Assembly (NCBI GenBank): GCA_963832245.1
Contig: CAWHTG010000002.1
Coordinates: 1 to 64,000 of the forward strand
DNA length: 64,000 bases
Source: JABDBE01 sp963832245
Lineage (GTDB): Bacteria; Acidobacteriota; Terriglobia; Terriglobales; Acidobacteriaceae
Reading direction: 5' to 3'
In this document: piece after piece, positions 17,528 through 26,535 of the stretch
Numbering within the stretch: the stretch's first letter is position 1
Layout of the letters: each line of letters opens with the position of its first letter
Position numbers and translations under genes: made by a program
The notes under the pieces: model-generated
What the model was told of the DNA's origin: nothing
Seen by the model: the letters and a program-made list of their open reading frames with translations, nothing else
Databases searched by the model: none

Positions 17528-18361
17528 TCAGGCGTTGGCTATGGCGGCTTTCCCCGGCAGTGCAAGAAAGCTGCCGATACTCTGTTTCAATTGAGAATCC
17601 ACCTCGTCGGCAATGATCATGATGTCCGGCAGTACCGAGGTGAAATCCACGGTGGCCAGGTTACGTTGGATGGTCTCGAAGATGCAAACCTGCAAGATGC
17701 GTGATTCCTGCACGATCATGGGTGCGGTGTAGCCTTGGCGATGGCGAAGTTGCCCGTGCGCAACTGCCGCGGGAGAGGGGCGGTCAATCACCTCGATGGA
17801 GCGGACGGCGCGCAGCCGTGCAGAGATGTTCTTTATCATCTCAGGAATGTGCTCGCTGCGCTCTTTTCCCCCCAGCAGAATTGAGGTCAACTCTCCTACG
17901 TCGCCCACCCGGGACAGCCAGTGTTGAATGGTGATGGCGAGGTCACGATCCAGAATGTTGGCAACACCTTCCTTGGCCGGCCGTGAAGAACCTTCAGAAC
18001 TCCCTCTACCGGCTAGTAACTCCGCTAATCGCTCCGTATCGACGGGCTTCACCATAATTTCATCGGCCTCCAGGGAAAGTGCGGTCATCGCTCTTTGCAC
18101 GTCTGGATAACCGCTGACTACCAGCGTCAAAACCTTGGGTTGAGTGTGGCGCATAGCGGTTACTACCGCGTAACCATCCCCAGGCTCCGGCATGTGAAGA
18201 TCGGTGATGAGAACATCGAAGCTTTGCGTGGCGATCTGCTGGAGAGCCTCAATGACGCTCGTCGCTGAAGTCACTTCATGGTTCTTGCTTTCCAGTAACT
18301 TTCGCGTCAGGAAGATGTCATTTTCGTCGTCATCGACCAGTAGAATCCTAGATTTTGCCAT
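17528..18361 (-). CDS. Response regulator with RsbRD-N-like C-terminal domain
   Basis: 277 residues. Residues 4-122 form a receiver with D10-D12, phosphoacceptor D54 (LITDLHMPEPGDG), Ser instead of Thr in the switch (VVSGYPD) and K in MVKPVD. After a Ser/Gly linker, residues about 135-270 look like the helical RsbT co-antagonist RsbRD N-terminal domain (ILDRDLAITIQHWLSRV, and later HGQLRHRQGY). That domain is related to globin-like sensors of stressosome proteins. The output of such fusions is unknown; a link to partner switching or stress signalling is inference. It faces the ethylene-type kinase operon convergently, with a 198-base gap. Confidence 0.8.
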   Translation of the reverse strand: MAKSRILLVDDDENDIFLTRKLLESKNHEVTSATSVIEALQQIATQSFDVLITDLHMPEPGDGYAVVTAMRHTQPKVLTLVVSGYPDVQRAMTALSLEADEIMVKPVDTERLAELLAGRGSSEGSSRPAKEGVANILDRDLAITIQHWLSRVGDVGELTSILLGGKERSEHIPEMIKNISARLRAVRSIEVIDRPSPAAVAHGQLRHRQGYTAPMIVQESRILQVCIFETIQRNLATVDFTSVLPDIMIIADEVDSQLKQSIGSFLALPGKAAIANA

Positions 18362-18947
18362 CGAGGCAACTCCTTATTTATTCTCTTCCCCGCTAAGGCG
18401 CTCGATACTGCTACCTACTACACGCTAGCATGAGAACTTCTCAACAATGCTCATCTTCGAGAATATCCATTCATGATTTCCCGATTCAGGATCAACGCAC
18501 CATCGGACGACCAAAAGAAAACTTACCCCCGCTAGGGCGGCTCAGACCTGGCCGCTGCGGGACCTCTTACCCTACCTGAACACTCTCAGCATGGGACGTC
18601 CGGGCTACGCCGCTCTACGCGCAATGGACGATGAGAAGTTTATAATCTCACCGTCACGACGAAAGATTGGTTTCAGATTGATGCTGAAGTCGGAGTAGCG
18701 TTAAGCCGATGAAAGATAGGTGATGCATCGCCGTCGGGCTGTACACCCGGCGATTTGCGAATCGGGTGCGAGTTGCTTTCTCACCAAGAGACGAGCGGAA
18801 AGACGTGGGTTCGTGGATCGAAGCCGGGCATGCTCCTGGCGGCGCTTTTCGGCGCGGCTGCCTTGGGGCCACATGGCCGGGGTTCACCAGCTGAGCGGTC
18901 AGCCAGGGTTCAGTCAATGCAACAAAATCTGCCGCGGCAGGAGAGCT
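18362..18947. other. 586-base stretch between divergent regulators
   Basis: No supported gene. A TATAAT at 18641-18646 could be a -10 box for leftover transcription toward the receiver gene, but no -35 element stands at the right distance. Open frames here are Arg/Cys-rich and have no ribosome site. Confidence 0.35.
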
Positions 18948-19340
18948 GTGACACATGATGAAGTCGAAATACTCTACATCGAAGATAACGCTGCCGATGT
19001 GGAGCTGACGCTTGTTGCTTTGCGCCGCAACAAAATAGCGAACCGAATTCAGGTCGCACGCGACGGCGCGGAAGCCCTGGATTTTCTCTTCTGCCGGAGT
19101 ACTTACGCTACCCGTGAGTTTCTTGCCCCGAAATTGGTTCTGCTCGATATGAAGCTACCCAAGGTCGACGGACTCGAAGTCCTGCATGCCATCCGCGAGG
19201 ACGAACGAACCAGGATCATTCCGGTCGTGGTGCTGACTTCCTCCAACGAACAAAAGGATATGGTGGAGAGTTACAAGTTACATGTCAACAGCTATATCCA
19301 AAAGCCAGTGGATTTCGACCGATTCCAGCATGTTGTGTAA
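18948..19340 (+). CDS. Rcp1-type single-domain response regulator, short C-terminus
   Basis: GTG at 18948 is chosen because AGGAGA stands eight bases upstream and the receiver begins right after (THDEVEILYIED). 130 residues, clearly paralogous to the protein at 16871, with D13, phosphoacceptor D67 (LLDMKLPKVDG), the Thr/Ser switch (LTSSNEQ) and Lys in IQKPVDF. It stops at RFQHVV, about 15 residues before the usual Rcp1 end GLYWL, so the last helix is incomplete; translation past the stop does not restore it by a simple frame change. No kinase is adjacent, so it is an orphan. Confidence 0.88.
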   Translation: MTHDEVEILYIEDNAADVELTLVALRRNKIANRIQVARDGAEALDFLFCRSTYATREFLAPKLVLLDMKLPKVDGLEVLHAIREDERTRIIPVVVLTSSNEQKDMVESYKLHVNSYIQKPVDFDRFQHVV

Positions 19341-19421
19341 AGGCTGTTATCAACAGTTGCATCGGGAATACAATGCGAAGGGTACATTTCGCTCCCTCTG
19401 AGCAAAAACGCGGAGGCCGCC

Positions 19422-19819
19422 ATGATTACCTCATACCTCCTTTATGAAGATGTTGCGGGGGCGATCAAGTTTCTCTCCAAAGCGTTCGGCTTGAAGAAGT
19501 CCGGGCGGGCGATGTCAGGCAAGAACGGTAAGCTTACTCACGCAGCAATGAAGCTCGGTGACGATCTCATCATGATGGGGTATCCGGACCGAGATACAGA
19601 AACCCCAAGAAACTTGGCGAAGCCACCCAGATTCTTTACGTGAAAGTGAAGGATGCAGACGCTCATTTTGAGCGTGCCAAGAAAGCGGGAGCGAAGATTC
19701 TCGAAGAACCCGACGATACATTATACGGCCATCGCCGGTTTGGGGCGGAGGACCCTGAAGGGCATCAATGGCATTTTTTCCACGAAATCAACGCGCGCAA
19801 GTCCAACAAACGTCGTTAA
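19422..19819 (+). pseudogene. VOC/PhnB-like (glyoxalase-fold) protein, frameshifted
   Basis: Good ribosome site (GGAGG) before ATG 19422. The first frame gives MITSYLLYEDVAGAIKFL and runs well to MMGYP near 19580, then loses homology and stops at 19643. From about 19583 a frame shifted by one base continues the family exactly (LGEATQILYVKVKDADAHF, later EDPEGHQWHFF) and stops at 19819. A single missing G in CCGGACC would explain it. The intact protein would be about 132 residues, a small metal-site VOC protein related to PhnB. It is either a true pseudogene or an assembly error. Confidence 0.8.
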
Positions 19820-19939
19820 CTCAGTTCCGATTCGGATCGGCGCAATGCTCATTCTGGAGGGACGGTTCGGGAGGGCGTCGTGGCGGGTCGGCGGAAGATG
19901 AAAAAACTCGCGAAGATGGCCCTCGTTCTGTAGGCTTGG

Positions 19940-20480
19940 GTGCAGGTTAAGATACGAGACGGTAATCCAAAGAGACCGCGCCATTCGGTAACAAGGATTT
20001 TGAAGACGACGAAATCGTTCAAGATCGGCCTTCTACTCTTGACAATCCATGCCGTTTCCGCGGCATTCGGTAGTGGTGAAACAACTTTTGAGACGTTCAA
20101 GGGCCTCGAAGGAAGGTGGGCCATTCAATCGGAGGGAAAAACTCTATCGATCGAAATGACCTACGCGGCCGGTTCCAAGGGCTCGATTGTGATGGAACAG
20201 TTCGGCAAGGAACTTTCCGTGATCTATCGCGATGGCGAAAGCCATGATGACCCATTTTTGCAACGCAGGTAACCAGCCGCGCCTGAGGCTTAAAGAGAGT
20301 AGCACTCCAGGGCTCTTGGAATTTGAGACGTTCGACATCACAAATATGAAAGATGCGGATGCGGATCATGTAGGAAAGATTATTTACAGAATCATTGATG
20401 CCAGAAAAATTGACCTCGAAATAGTTTGGCAAAAGGGCAAGTCCCGGGAGTCAGAAAAATACACCCTCACCAAGATCTGA
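19940..20480 (+). pseudogene. Secreted protein of unknown family, frameshifted
   Basis: The first frame encodes a signal-peptide-like segment (FKIGLLLLTIHAVSAAFG) and a beta-rich domain (FETFKGLEGRWAIQSEGK) as far as VIYRDGES near 20240. The second frame, offset by one base, continues with MMTHFCNAGNQPRLRL and ends at TAA-type stop 20480. Together they match a pattern I know from secreted Acidobacteriota proteins in which DG..L.MTHYC.AGNQPR is contiguous, so a two-base loss or one-base gain near 20240 broke the gene. The start is uncertain (GTG 19940 or TTG 20000). Unknown function. Confidence 0.65.
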
Positions 20481-20632
20481 CTGAACAACGATCTGGACCG
20501 TCATAATCAGCGAGGGGTGTACCGACAGTAAGGTTTCCCTAATAAGTAGTAAGTTTTTAAGTGGTAAGAACCGAAGCCGTAAATGTCTGCTTAGACTCAA
20601 TACCAGAGCTGCGGCATCGCAAGGAGGAGCGT

Positions 20633-22159
20633 ATGGGTGCTCGAAAGAGCAGAGCCTTTTTGTTCGTGTTGACCATATTCGTCTTGTCCGTCGCCGCGCC
20701 TGAGCTTTACGCCGCCGATAAGACCAGTCTTGAGCCTTCACGCGATTCCATCATCCGAATCGTCACCCAGATTCAACGGGCGGACTATGAAGGCGACCGC
20801 CCAACTCTGAAGCGCCTCCACGACGAGCTCACGCCCATCCCAGAAGACAACAAACTGGCATCGCGGGCGCTCTACTGGCGTGGATTTGCGCTATGGCGCA
20901 GAGCGATTAACGGCTTCAACGAATCCCCGACTCCAACTGATCTGGAAGAGGATCTCACGCAGGCGGCTGCCGATTTCAAAGACGCCATTGCCCGGGACCC
21001 TGCCTTCGTGGAACCTAAGATTGGAACAGTCTCTTGTCTGGGCTACCTGATGTACTTGAACAAGAAAGACCCAACCCGAGTTCAGGAACTGCTGCAACAG
21101 TTGAGTCCGCTTTTGAAAGAAGCAATGGCGGCGGCTCCAGACAATCCCCGGCTGCTCTGGGTGCTCGGCCCCATTCGTTGGTCCTCGCCTCCAGAGCGGG
21201 GAGGCGGCCAGGACAAAGCGTTTGAAATTTACAACAAAGGATTGGAAGCAGTCCGCAACCAGAAACACGACGTTGATCCGCTGGAGCCCTCATGGGGAGA
21301 ACCCGAGTTGCTGATGAATCTTGCGTGGTCAAGTCTGAACCGAACCACGCCCGATTTGAACGTAGCCGAGCAAGACGCACAGGCTGCCCTCAAACTGGTT
21401 CCTTACTGGCACTACGTTCGAGACATTCTGGTGCCCCAGATTCGGGCTGCCCAAGCCAAAGCCCTTCTCCCGGTTACAGGCTCGGCTTTAGCACAAACCC
21501 AGAACCAGCCGAACCCCAAGACCGCCCAGTACTTCTTCGTGTTGTTGAATCGTCCCGCCAACGCTCCGCAAATGAGCAAAGAGGCGGGTGAAAAGCTTCA
21601 GGAAGAGCACATGGCGAACATCCGCAAGCTGGGTGCCGAACACAAACTCGTAATAGCCGGGCCATTCATGGACGACACCGTATTGCGGGGCATTTTTGTG
21701 TTCCAAGCGGACTCGGCAGCACAAGTACAAGACTGGGCCAACAGCGACCCCGCGATCAAAGCAGGTCGTCTATCCGCCGAGGTTCATGGGCCTTGGCTCA
21801 TTGACCCGAGCACCATTCATAGTCCAGCCGAGCCTCCCGGATTCGAGCAGTACACGGTTGTCCTGATGAAGAGCGGCGACCATTGGAACCCAAACGCGCC
21901 GGAGTTCATGGACGTGATGAAGCAGCATCACGCTTTCGTCAAACGAATGACAGATGAGGGGAACCTGGCCATTGCCGGACCGTTTCCGTTCAGCGATCAG
22001 GGCGAACTGAAGGGAGTCGCCATTTTTCGGGTGGGAGCAGAGCAGACTGGCAAGTTGATTCAAGACGATCCAATCGTCAAAGCTGGTCTGCTCAAAGCTG
22101 AAATCCATCCATGGGGCACAGGCAAAGGGGTGCTGGCGCCGGGACAGCCGATGCAATAG
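20633..22159 (+). CDS. Secreted protein with helical-repeat region and two YCII domains
   Basis: ATG at 20633 follows an ideal AAGGAGGAGC site; the open frame further upstream is ignored. 508 residues with a signal peptide (FLFVLTIFVLSVAAPELYA). Residues about 30-290 are helical, TPR-like (DFKDAIARDPAFVEPKIG). Residues about 310-405 and 415-500 are two YCII-related ferredoxin-fold domains, recognisable by LGAEHKLVIAGPF, then GIFVFQADS, and by TDEGNLAIAGPF, then GVAIFRVG. YCII domains are usually cytoplasmic and single, so a secreted tandem fused to TPR-like repeats is uncommon. Enzymatic activity is unknown. Confidence 0.8.
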   Translation: MGARKSRAFLFVLTIFVLSVAAPELYAADKTSLEPSRDSIIRIVTQIQRADYEGDRPTLKRLHDELTPIPEDNKLASRALYWRGFALWRRAINGFNESPTPTDLEEDLTQAAADFKDAIARDPAFVEPKIGTVSCLGYLMYLNKKDPTRVQELLQQLSPLLKEAMAAAPDNPRLLWVLGPIRWSSPPERGGGQDKAFEIYNKGLEAVRNQKHDVDPLEPSWGEPELLMNLAWSSLNRTTPDLNVAEQDAQAALKLVPYWHYVRDILVPQIRAAQAKALLPVTGSALAQTQNQPNPKTAQYFFVLLNRPANAPQMSKEAGEKLQEEHMANIRKLGAEHKLVIAGPFMDDTVLRGIFVFQADSAAQVQDWANSDPAIKAGRLSAEVHGPWLIDPSTIHSPAEPPGFEQYTVVLMKSGDHWNPNAPEFMDVMKQHHAFVKRMTDEGNLAIAGPFPFSDQGELKGVAIFRVGAEQTGKLIQDDPIVKAGLLKAEIHPWGTGKGVLAPGQPMQ

Positions 22160-22295
22160 GAGCCTGCCAAGCTCAGGTGATTCAGGACGACTGGTCGGCC
22201 AAACCGGCATCGGTGCCACCACGCGGCAGCAAACCGTCGCAAGTGGCGTAACCCTGTCCGCAAGGTCGAGTTCGAGCTATTACATGTTATTCCTG

Positions 22296-22675
22296 CTAAA
22301 TCGGATTCTCCTCGAAAAGGCGAGCAACGAGGGCGGAATCGAGATACGCTCGAACCTCAACGATCGTGCCATTCACAAAGTGACATATCCAGCACTACCG
22401 GTGGTCGAACCTGAGCCCGTTCTTAGCGGTGACGTCAGAACGCAGCTCGACCACCGCCCAGTCACCACTGACGAGTACATGTTCCACATACAACTCTGCG
22501 CCTCGCGGTAGAACCTTCTCCATCTTTTCAAATGTATGTTCGAGGAACTCGGCCCTTGCTGTGATAGTGACCGGCAAGAGGATGCATTCCCTCGAACGAT
22601 CCAGTCCACGTCGTCCAAGACGTGATCGAAGAACCTTTTACCATCTCCGGATTCCAGGTTTTTGAAGATTTCCGA
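22296..22675 (-). pseudogene. SnoaL-like (NTF2-fold) protein, three lesions
   Basis: On the minus strand the family pattern can be followed through three frames. It runs IFKNLESGDGKRFFDHVLDD, then after a one-base gain near 22590 MHPLAGHYHSK, then after another gain near 22575 AEFLEHTFEKMEKVLPRG to AKNGLRFDHR. There a TAG (22397-22395) replaces the expected Tyr codon, and the same frame goes on CWICHFVNGTIVEVRAYLDS to a stop at 22296. Two frameshifts plus one nonsense codon show genuine decay. The intact protein would be a small SnoaL-like domain protein of about 130 residues. Confidence 0.75.
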
Positions 22676-22812
22676 GTGGGAAGACTCTGCCGTGCGGCGC
22701 AGCCTGGAGAAAGAAGGAAAGCTGTTTTCAGCAAGTTATTACCATGAACGCCGGGTCTAGATATGCCGGTCACTTTTCTCTCCTCACCAGCACGGTCGAG
22801 CATCCGCGCAGA

Positions 22813-24459
22813 TTAATCGGCCGGCAATCCGGCCAACTGAATCAGGCGACTAATCCTGCTTGAGTATTCTTCTGCTGAAAAGCGTTCGAATTCGGGGCTC
22901 CATCCGAGTTCGCGCGCGAGAATCGCCGCGGTCGGAGCGGCCGCGCTGATGGCTGCGCGCCAGCTGAGGAATTGCAAACCGGTTCGGCGCGTCAATATGT
23001 CTTCGATCGTCACCGCCATCTCGTTTCGTGCGCAGTAGGCGACTTCGGCGCGCAACGGCGCAAATCCGGGAACAATCGGTCCGTCCAAGTTCGGGTCGTT
23101 CTTGGCGAGTTCGACCACCTTCGTCGCGTTGGTGCCGAATTTCTGCGAGAGATGTCTCGCCGTCGGTTCCGCCAACCGGTAATCGCGGACCAGAGACCGC
23201 CAATATTCGGGCGTGTATCCGGCCGATCCGTATAGCGGATGGTCAAGAGTCACGCCGGGAGTGGCCGGGCGTCCCAGCGACTTCTGGACTACATTGATGG
23301 TGTCTTCGGCCATGGCCCGATGCGTGGTCCACTTGCCACCCATGATGCTGATGAGTCCACTCGCCGCATCGACTTCTACTTCGTGATCGCGCGCGAGCTT
23401 TTTGGTTTCCCGCGACCCGCCGCTGCTTACCAACGGACGCGCTCCTGCGAAGCCGCTGACGATCTGCTCGACGCGAATCGCCGTTCCGAAATACCGGTTG
23501 ATGTGCAGGAGAAGATATTCGACATCGTTTTTGGAAAGAAACAATTCGTCCTGGGGCGTGAGTTCCTCTTCTGTCGTGCCGATCAGCAGCCGGTCAAACC
23601 ACGGGACGGCGAATAGCACGCGGCCATCGTCCGTTTTTGGAATCAACAATGCGTCATTCGTCGGAAAAACCTCGAGAGGGAGCACTACATGCGCGCCTTT
23701 GCTCAGGCGCATGCGGCGAGGAACTCCCGGAGTGGCCAGTTCGCGAATCGCGTCGGCATGCGGGCCGGTGGCATTGACGAACCGGCGGGCGCGAACTGTA
23801 AATCGGGTCTTCGACCATCGGTCTTCCACTTCGGCGGCTTCTATCTTTCCGCTGGAATCCTTCCGTAGACCCTCTACCCGGGTGTAATTCAGGGCTTCGC
23901 CACCGGCTTCGACAAAGGTATTGATAAGGGCCATGTTGTACCGTCCATCGTCGAACTGGCCGTCTGCATAAGCGATGCTTCCGATGAAACGCTCACTCGC
24001 AAGTCCGGGCATGCGCTTCATCGTCTCCGCCTTGGAGAGGAACCTGCTTGGGAAAAGGCTGTCCTTCCCGGCGATCCACTCATAAAGCTTCATGCCGAAT
24101 CCCATGTAAGCAACGCTGAACCAACCGGAACACGGAATCAGAAATTCCAACTGACGGGAAAGAAACGGTCCGTTGTGAAGCATGTGAATGCGCTCGTGAA
24201 GCGCACGGTTTACGACTTCATACTGAGCGGGATCGAGATGCTTTAGCGCCTCCTCGAGGTAGCGGACTCCACCGTGAATGATTTTGGTCGCGGCGGTAGA
24301 GGCTCCGCTTGCGAAATCAGATCCGTCCAACAGGACGGTGTTCATGCCGCGCAATTGTGAGTCCAACGCCGAGCCCGATCCGGTCGCGCCGCCGCCAATG
24401 ACGCAGACGTCGAACACCTTCGTGCGAATGCTTTCCAGCGCCTCGCGACGACTCCTCAC
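22813..24459 (-). CDS. glpD: Glycerol-3-phosphate dehydrogenase, FAD-dependent
   Basis: 548 residues, normal GlpD length. The N-terminal dinucleotide fold has the FAD motif CVIGGGATGSGSALD near residues 19-33, and the family motif KIIHGGVRYLE follows near 60-70. The usual SS-R-ST before it is ASTAATK here. The C-terminal region (about 400-520) is the helical GlpD-C domain with LGRPATPGVTLDHPL and the end CARNEMAVTIEDILTRRT. The enzyme oxidises glycerol 3-phosphate to dihydroxyacetone phosphate and passes electrons to quinone at the inner membrane. No glpK or glpF is adjacent, so it stands alone here. The start ATG at 24459 is best; no strong ribosome site was seen. Confidence 0.95.
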   Translation of the reverse strand: MRSRREALESIRTKVFDVCVIGGGATGSGSALDSQLRGMNTVLLDGSDFASGASTAATKIIHGGVRYLEEALKHLDPAQYEVVNRALHERIHMLHNGPFLSRQLEFLIPCSGWFSVAYMGFGMKLYEWIAGKDSLFPSRFLSKAETMKRMPGLASERFIGSIAYADGQFDDGRYNMALINTFVEAGGEALNYTRVEGLRKDSSGKIEAAEVEDRWSKTRFTVRARRFVNATGPHADAIRELATPGVPRRMRLSKGAHVVLPLEVFPTNDALLIPKTDDGRVLFAVPWFDRLLIGTTEEELTPQDELFLSKNDVEYLLLHINRYFGTAIRVEQIVSGFAGARPLVSSGGSRETKKLARDHEVEVDAASGLISIMGGKWTTHRAMAEDTINVVQKSLGRPATPGVTLDHPLYGSAGYTPEYWRSLVRDYRLAEPTARHLSQKFGTNATKVVELAKNDPNLDGPIVPGFAPLRAEVAYCARNEMAVTIEDILTRRTGLQFLSWRAAISAAAPTAAILARELGWSPEFERFSAEEYSSRISRLIQLAGLPAD

Positions 24460-24796
24460 AGATCCTCTTTCTCACCTCACACAGCAGCCGCGCGCGAAAC
24501 TCCTCGCCGGCTAAAACTCGGATTCGCGCCCAAGCTCCAGCAGTGCTGGTAGTCAGGCTGCAATGCCCACCAGGAGTCACCTACATCAAGCAGCTCACTT
24601 CCATCATTTTTCTGAGCCCAGAATCGGGAGCCCCTGATTGAAGTACGCTGCGTCGAAGGTGTCGCTGATTTTACTGTAGATCAAGGAAGACCGCAGCGAA
24701 TCCTTAGCGCGATGCGGCAGTATCCCAGTGTGGCGAACACCGAGTGTTATCTCTGAGTTCAGCTTATTGACATCGGTGGGGCTTGTAAATTGGTCT
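24460..24796. other. 337-base non-coding stretch upstream of glpD
   Basis: No gene is supported. Expected to contain the glpD promoter on the minus strand. Open frames across it have no family resemblance. Confidence 0.35.
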
Positions 24797-25066
24797 TCAG
24801 GCCCGCGTCGGTCTGAAGAAAGCCCTGAGAGACAGCGATCTACTCTTGATGCCCGTCGACCGACGAACCTCGCGGAACTCTGTCTTCGAGCGCAGATGCT
24901 TCCACTCCTCCTCCAGCGCAATCGCTAGATCCCGGACTCCGCGCCGGATTTCCTTCGTATCCAACGCAGCAAATCCCAACTGCAAACCCTCCGGTATCCC
25001 TCTTCCATGGCTATAGCGATTCAGCGGCGTCACATCCACATTAAGGTTCGCTGCGGCAGTGGCCAC
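24797..25066 (-). pseudogene. C-terminal remnant of a MocR/PdxR-type PLP-dependent regulator
   Basis: The minus-strand frame gives NVDVTPLNRYSHGRG, then GLQLGFAALDTKEIRRGV and DLAIALEE, which match the final 50 or so residues of the aminotransferase-like domain of GntR/MocR regulators. The PLP-binding body and the DNA-binding domain are absent. The 5' side ends abruptly where the HdeD-like fragment begins on the other strand. A non-family tail continues to the stop at 24797. Confidence 0.6.
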
Positions 25067-25102
25067 TGATTTCGGCGTTCATCCCGATGGCCTAGCGGCA
25101 TC

Positions 25103-25507
25103 GTGGAGCTGATCCAGACATTTCGGATGCGGCAGTGGGGCGGCATCTTCCTCCACTTGATTGGGGGAACGCTCGGAATCCTGATTGGCCTGCTCGTCGT
25201 TACCCGCCCGGTGGTCGGCGCTCTTGCCTGGACGTTGCTGTTCGCGTCCTTCTTCACCGTCATTGGGACATTTCGAGTCATCGCCGCGATCCGGCTGAAG
25301 TTCCCGAACTGGGGATGGGCGGTTTTTGACGGAGTCGTGACCCTTGTCTTGGGCATCTTGCTTTGGGCGGAGTGGCCTTGGTCAGGAATATGGTTCATCG
25401 GTTTTGCGGTGGGCATCTCCCTGGTTTTGCGCGGGTGGTCTTACGTAATGTTTGCGCTTGCCATTCACAGCCTGGCTTTGCCTGGTCAGCTCCAGAAAGC
25501 GGCTTAA
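25103..25507 (+). CDS. HdeD-like (DUF308) membrane protein, probably 5'-truncated
   Basis: 134 residues from GTG 25103. Four hydrophobic helices are visible (for example GIFLHLIGGTLGILIGLLVV and WSGIWFIGFAVGISLVLRG) in the repeat pattern of the HdeD/DUF308 family, which normally has six helices and about 190 residues. The first helix pair is missing, and an in-frame stop lies about 40 bases upstream, so the gene looks cut at its 5' end next to the MocR remnant. HdeD proteins are inner-membrane proteins linked to acid stress in Escherichia coli; whether this shortened one is made is unknown. Confidence 0.65.
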   Translation: MELIQTFRMRQWGGIFLHLIGGTLGILIGLLVVTRPVVGALAWTLLFASFFTVIGTFRVIAAIRLKFPNWGWAVFDGVVTLVLGILLWAEWPWSGIWFIGFAVGISLVLRGWSYVMFALAIHSLALPGQLQKAA

Positions 25508-25816
25508 CTGATCACGCGCAACCATAAAGTTCTCCAGTCCGGGACACACCACGACCGTCTGGTTGCGCAGCCGCGCGGGCTTCTGCATGGGAGTTCGGGC
25601 TCAGGAGTCGGCCCAATGCCCGGGCAGCAGAACCGCAGCATTGCAATTGTCGGGACAATCATGCCCGCGCATTCCGGCGAGGAAACGTCGCCCGACGGGA
25701 ATGGCCGCGACTGATTGCGAGAACTTAGTCCAGCAGGAACTCTCCTGGATATCTTCGCCTAATCCGTCGTCTCGTCCGTGTCGTTTCGTTCCTGAGTTAG
25801 CGGTGGTTGCGCGTCT
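25508..25816. other. 309-base non-coding stretch between convergent genes
   Basis: Nothing recognisable was seen: no gene, no clear terminator and no repeat. Confidence 0.3.
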
Positions 25817-26350
25817 CTATTTTTTCTCGCTGATGTCCACGGAAGCCTGCGTGTTTTCCCAGCTCATGGTCAGGGTGCAGCCGTTGCCCATTGAGGTAAG
25901 AGCGATGGTGAAGTTCTCGACTGGCGACGATGTGGGCGAGGCTTTCATACCCACCCGCGCCAATTCATCGTCTTTGTACTTATAAGGGATGCCCCACTCG
26001 CCCGTTTTCTTGTTGATGATCAGGGTCCAGTTATTGGGGTTGGGGATGGTAAAAATCGTATAGCTGCCAGCCGGAACATCCTGGCCACCAATGCTCAGGT
26101 TCGTATCGGTGACAAACGTAGTTGCTTCATTAGCTCCGGTACGCCAGACCTCGCCATAGGGCACGAGTTCGCCAAATATCTTGCGTCCCTTGGCACGCGG
26201 GCTGGAATAGCCGATGGCGATGCTCTTGCCATCCGAAAATTTGCATTGCGCCTGGGCAGACGGGCTGGGACGCTTGCCTTTGTCCTGGCAGGCGGCGAGC
26301 ACGGTGAAGGTGAGCAACAGCGAGGTCAGGAATACGATTTGCTTGCGCAT
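25817..26350 (-). CDS. DUF2911 lipoprotein
   Basis: 177 residues. Signal peptide with lipobox LAAC (Cys at residue 20), so a lipidated, probably outer-membrane or periplasmic protein. The body follows the DUF2911 pattern: SIAIGYSSPRAKGRKIFG, LVPYGEVWRTGANEATTF, an AGSYTIFTIPN strand and a final WENT strand. The function of DUF2911 is not known. The family is frequent in Bacteroidota and Acidobacteriota. Single-gene unit here; a 14-bp tandem repeat and a REP-like hairpin lie upstream. Confidence 0.88.
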   Translation of the reverse strand: MRKQIVFLTSLLLTFTVLAACQDKGKRPSPSAQAQCKFSDGKSIAIGYSSPRAKGRKIFGELVPYGEVWRTGANEATTFVTDTNLSIGGQDVPAGSYTIFTIPNPNNWTLIINKKTGEWGIPYKYKDDELARVGMKASPTSSPVENFTIALTSMGNGCTLTMSWENTQASVDISEKK

Positions 26351-26368
26351 TAATTTCTCCCTTTTCTA

Positions 26369-26396
26369 GCAATTAGCACTTGGCAATTAGCACTTG
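26369..26396. repeat. Two perfect copies of a 14-bp direct repeat
   Basis: GCAATTAGCACTTG at 26369-26382 is repeated at once at 26383-26396, just upstream of the DUF2911 gene start. A reverse-complement-like partial copy (TTGCTAAATTGCCAAG) occurs near 26470. Confidence 0.6.
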
Positions 26397-26424
26397 GCCT
26401 CGCGATGATTCCCAATCCAGGGTG

Positions 26425-26462
26425 CCCCACCTTTCGCGCCCTTGCGAAAGCGGGAGCTGGCC
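26425..26462. repeat. REP-like palindrome, related to the RAYT-flanking REPs
   Basis: CCCCACCTTTCGCG, short spacer, GCGAAAGCGGGAGCTGGCC. The framing CCCACCTTT and GGCC resembles the two hairpins around the transposase at 52.4-52.9 kb, with different inner bases. Confidence 0.5.
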
Positions 26463-26535
26463 AATACAGATTGCTAAATTGCCAAGTTGCTTTGACGTAC
26501 CGAGGCATGATTTGGACAGCAGGTAATTATGCGCC

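Noticed and set aside
24604..24921. 105-residue minus-strand frame next to glpD
   Set aside because: No family pattern or ribosome site; overlaps the MocR remnant in another frame.
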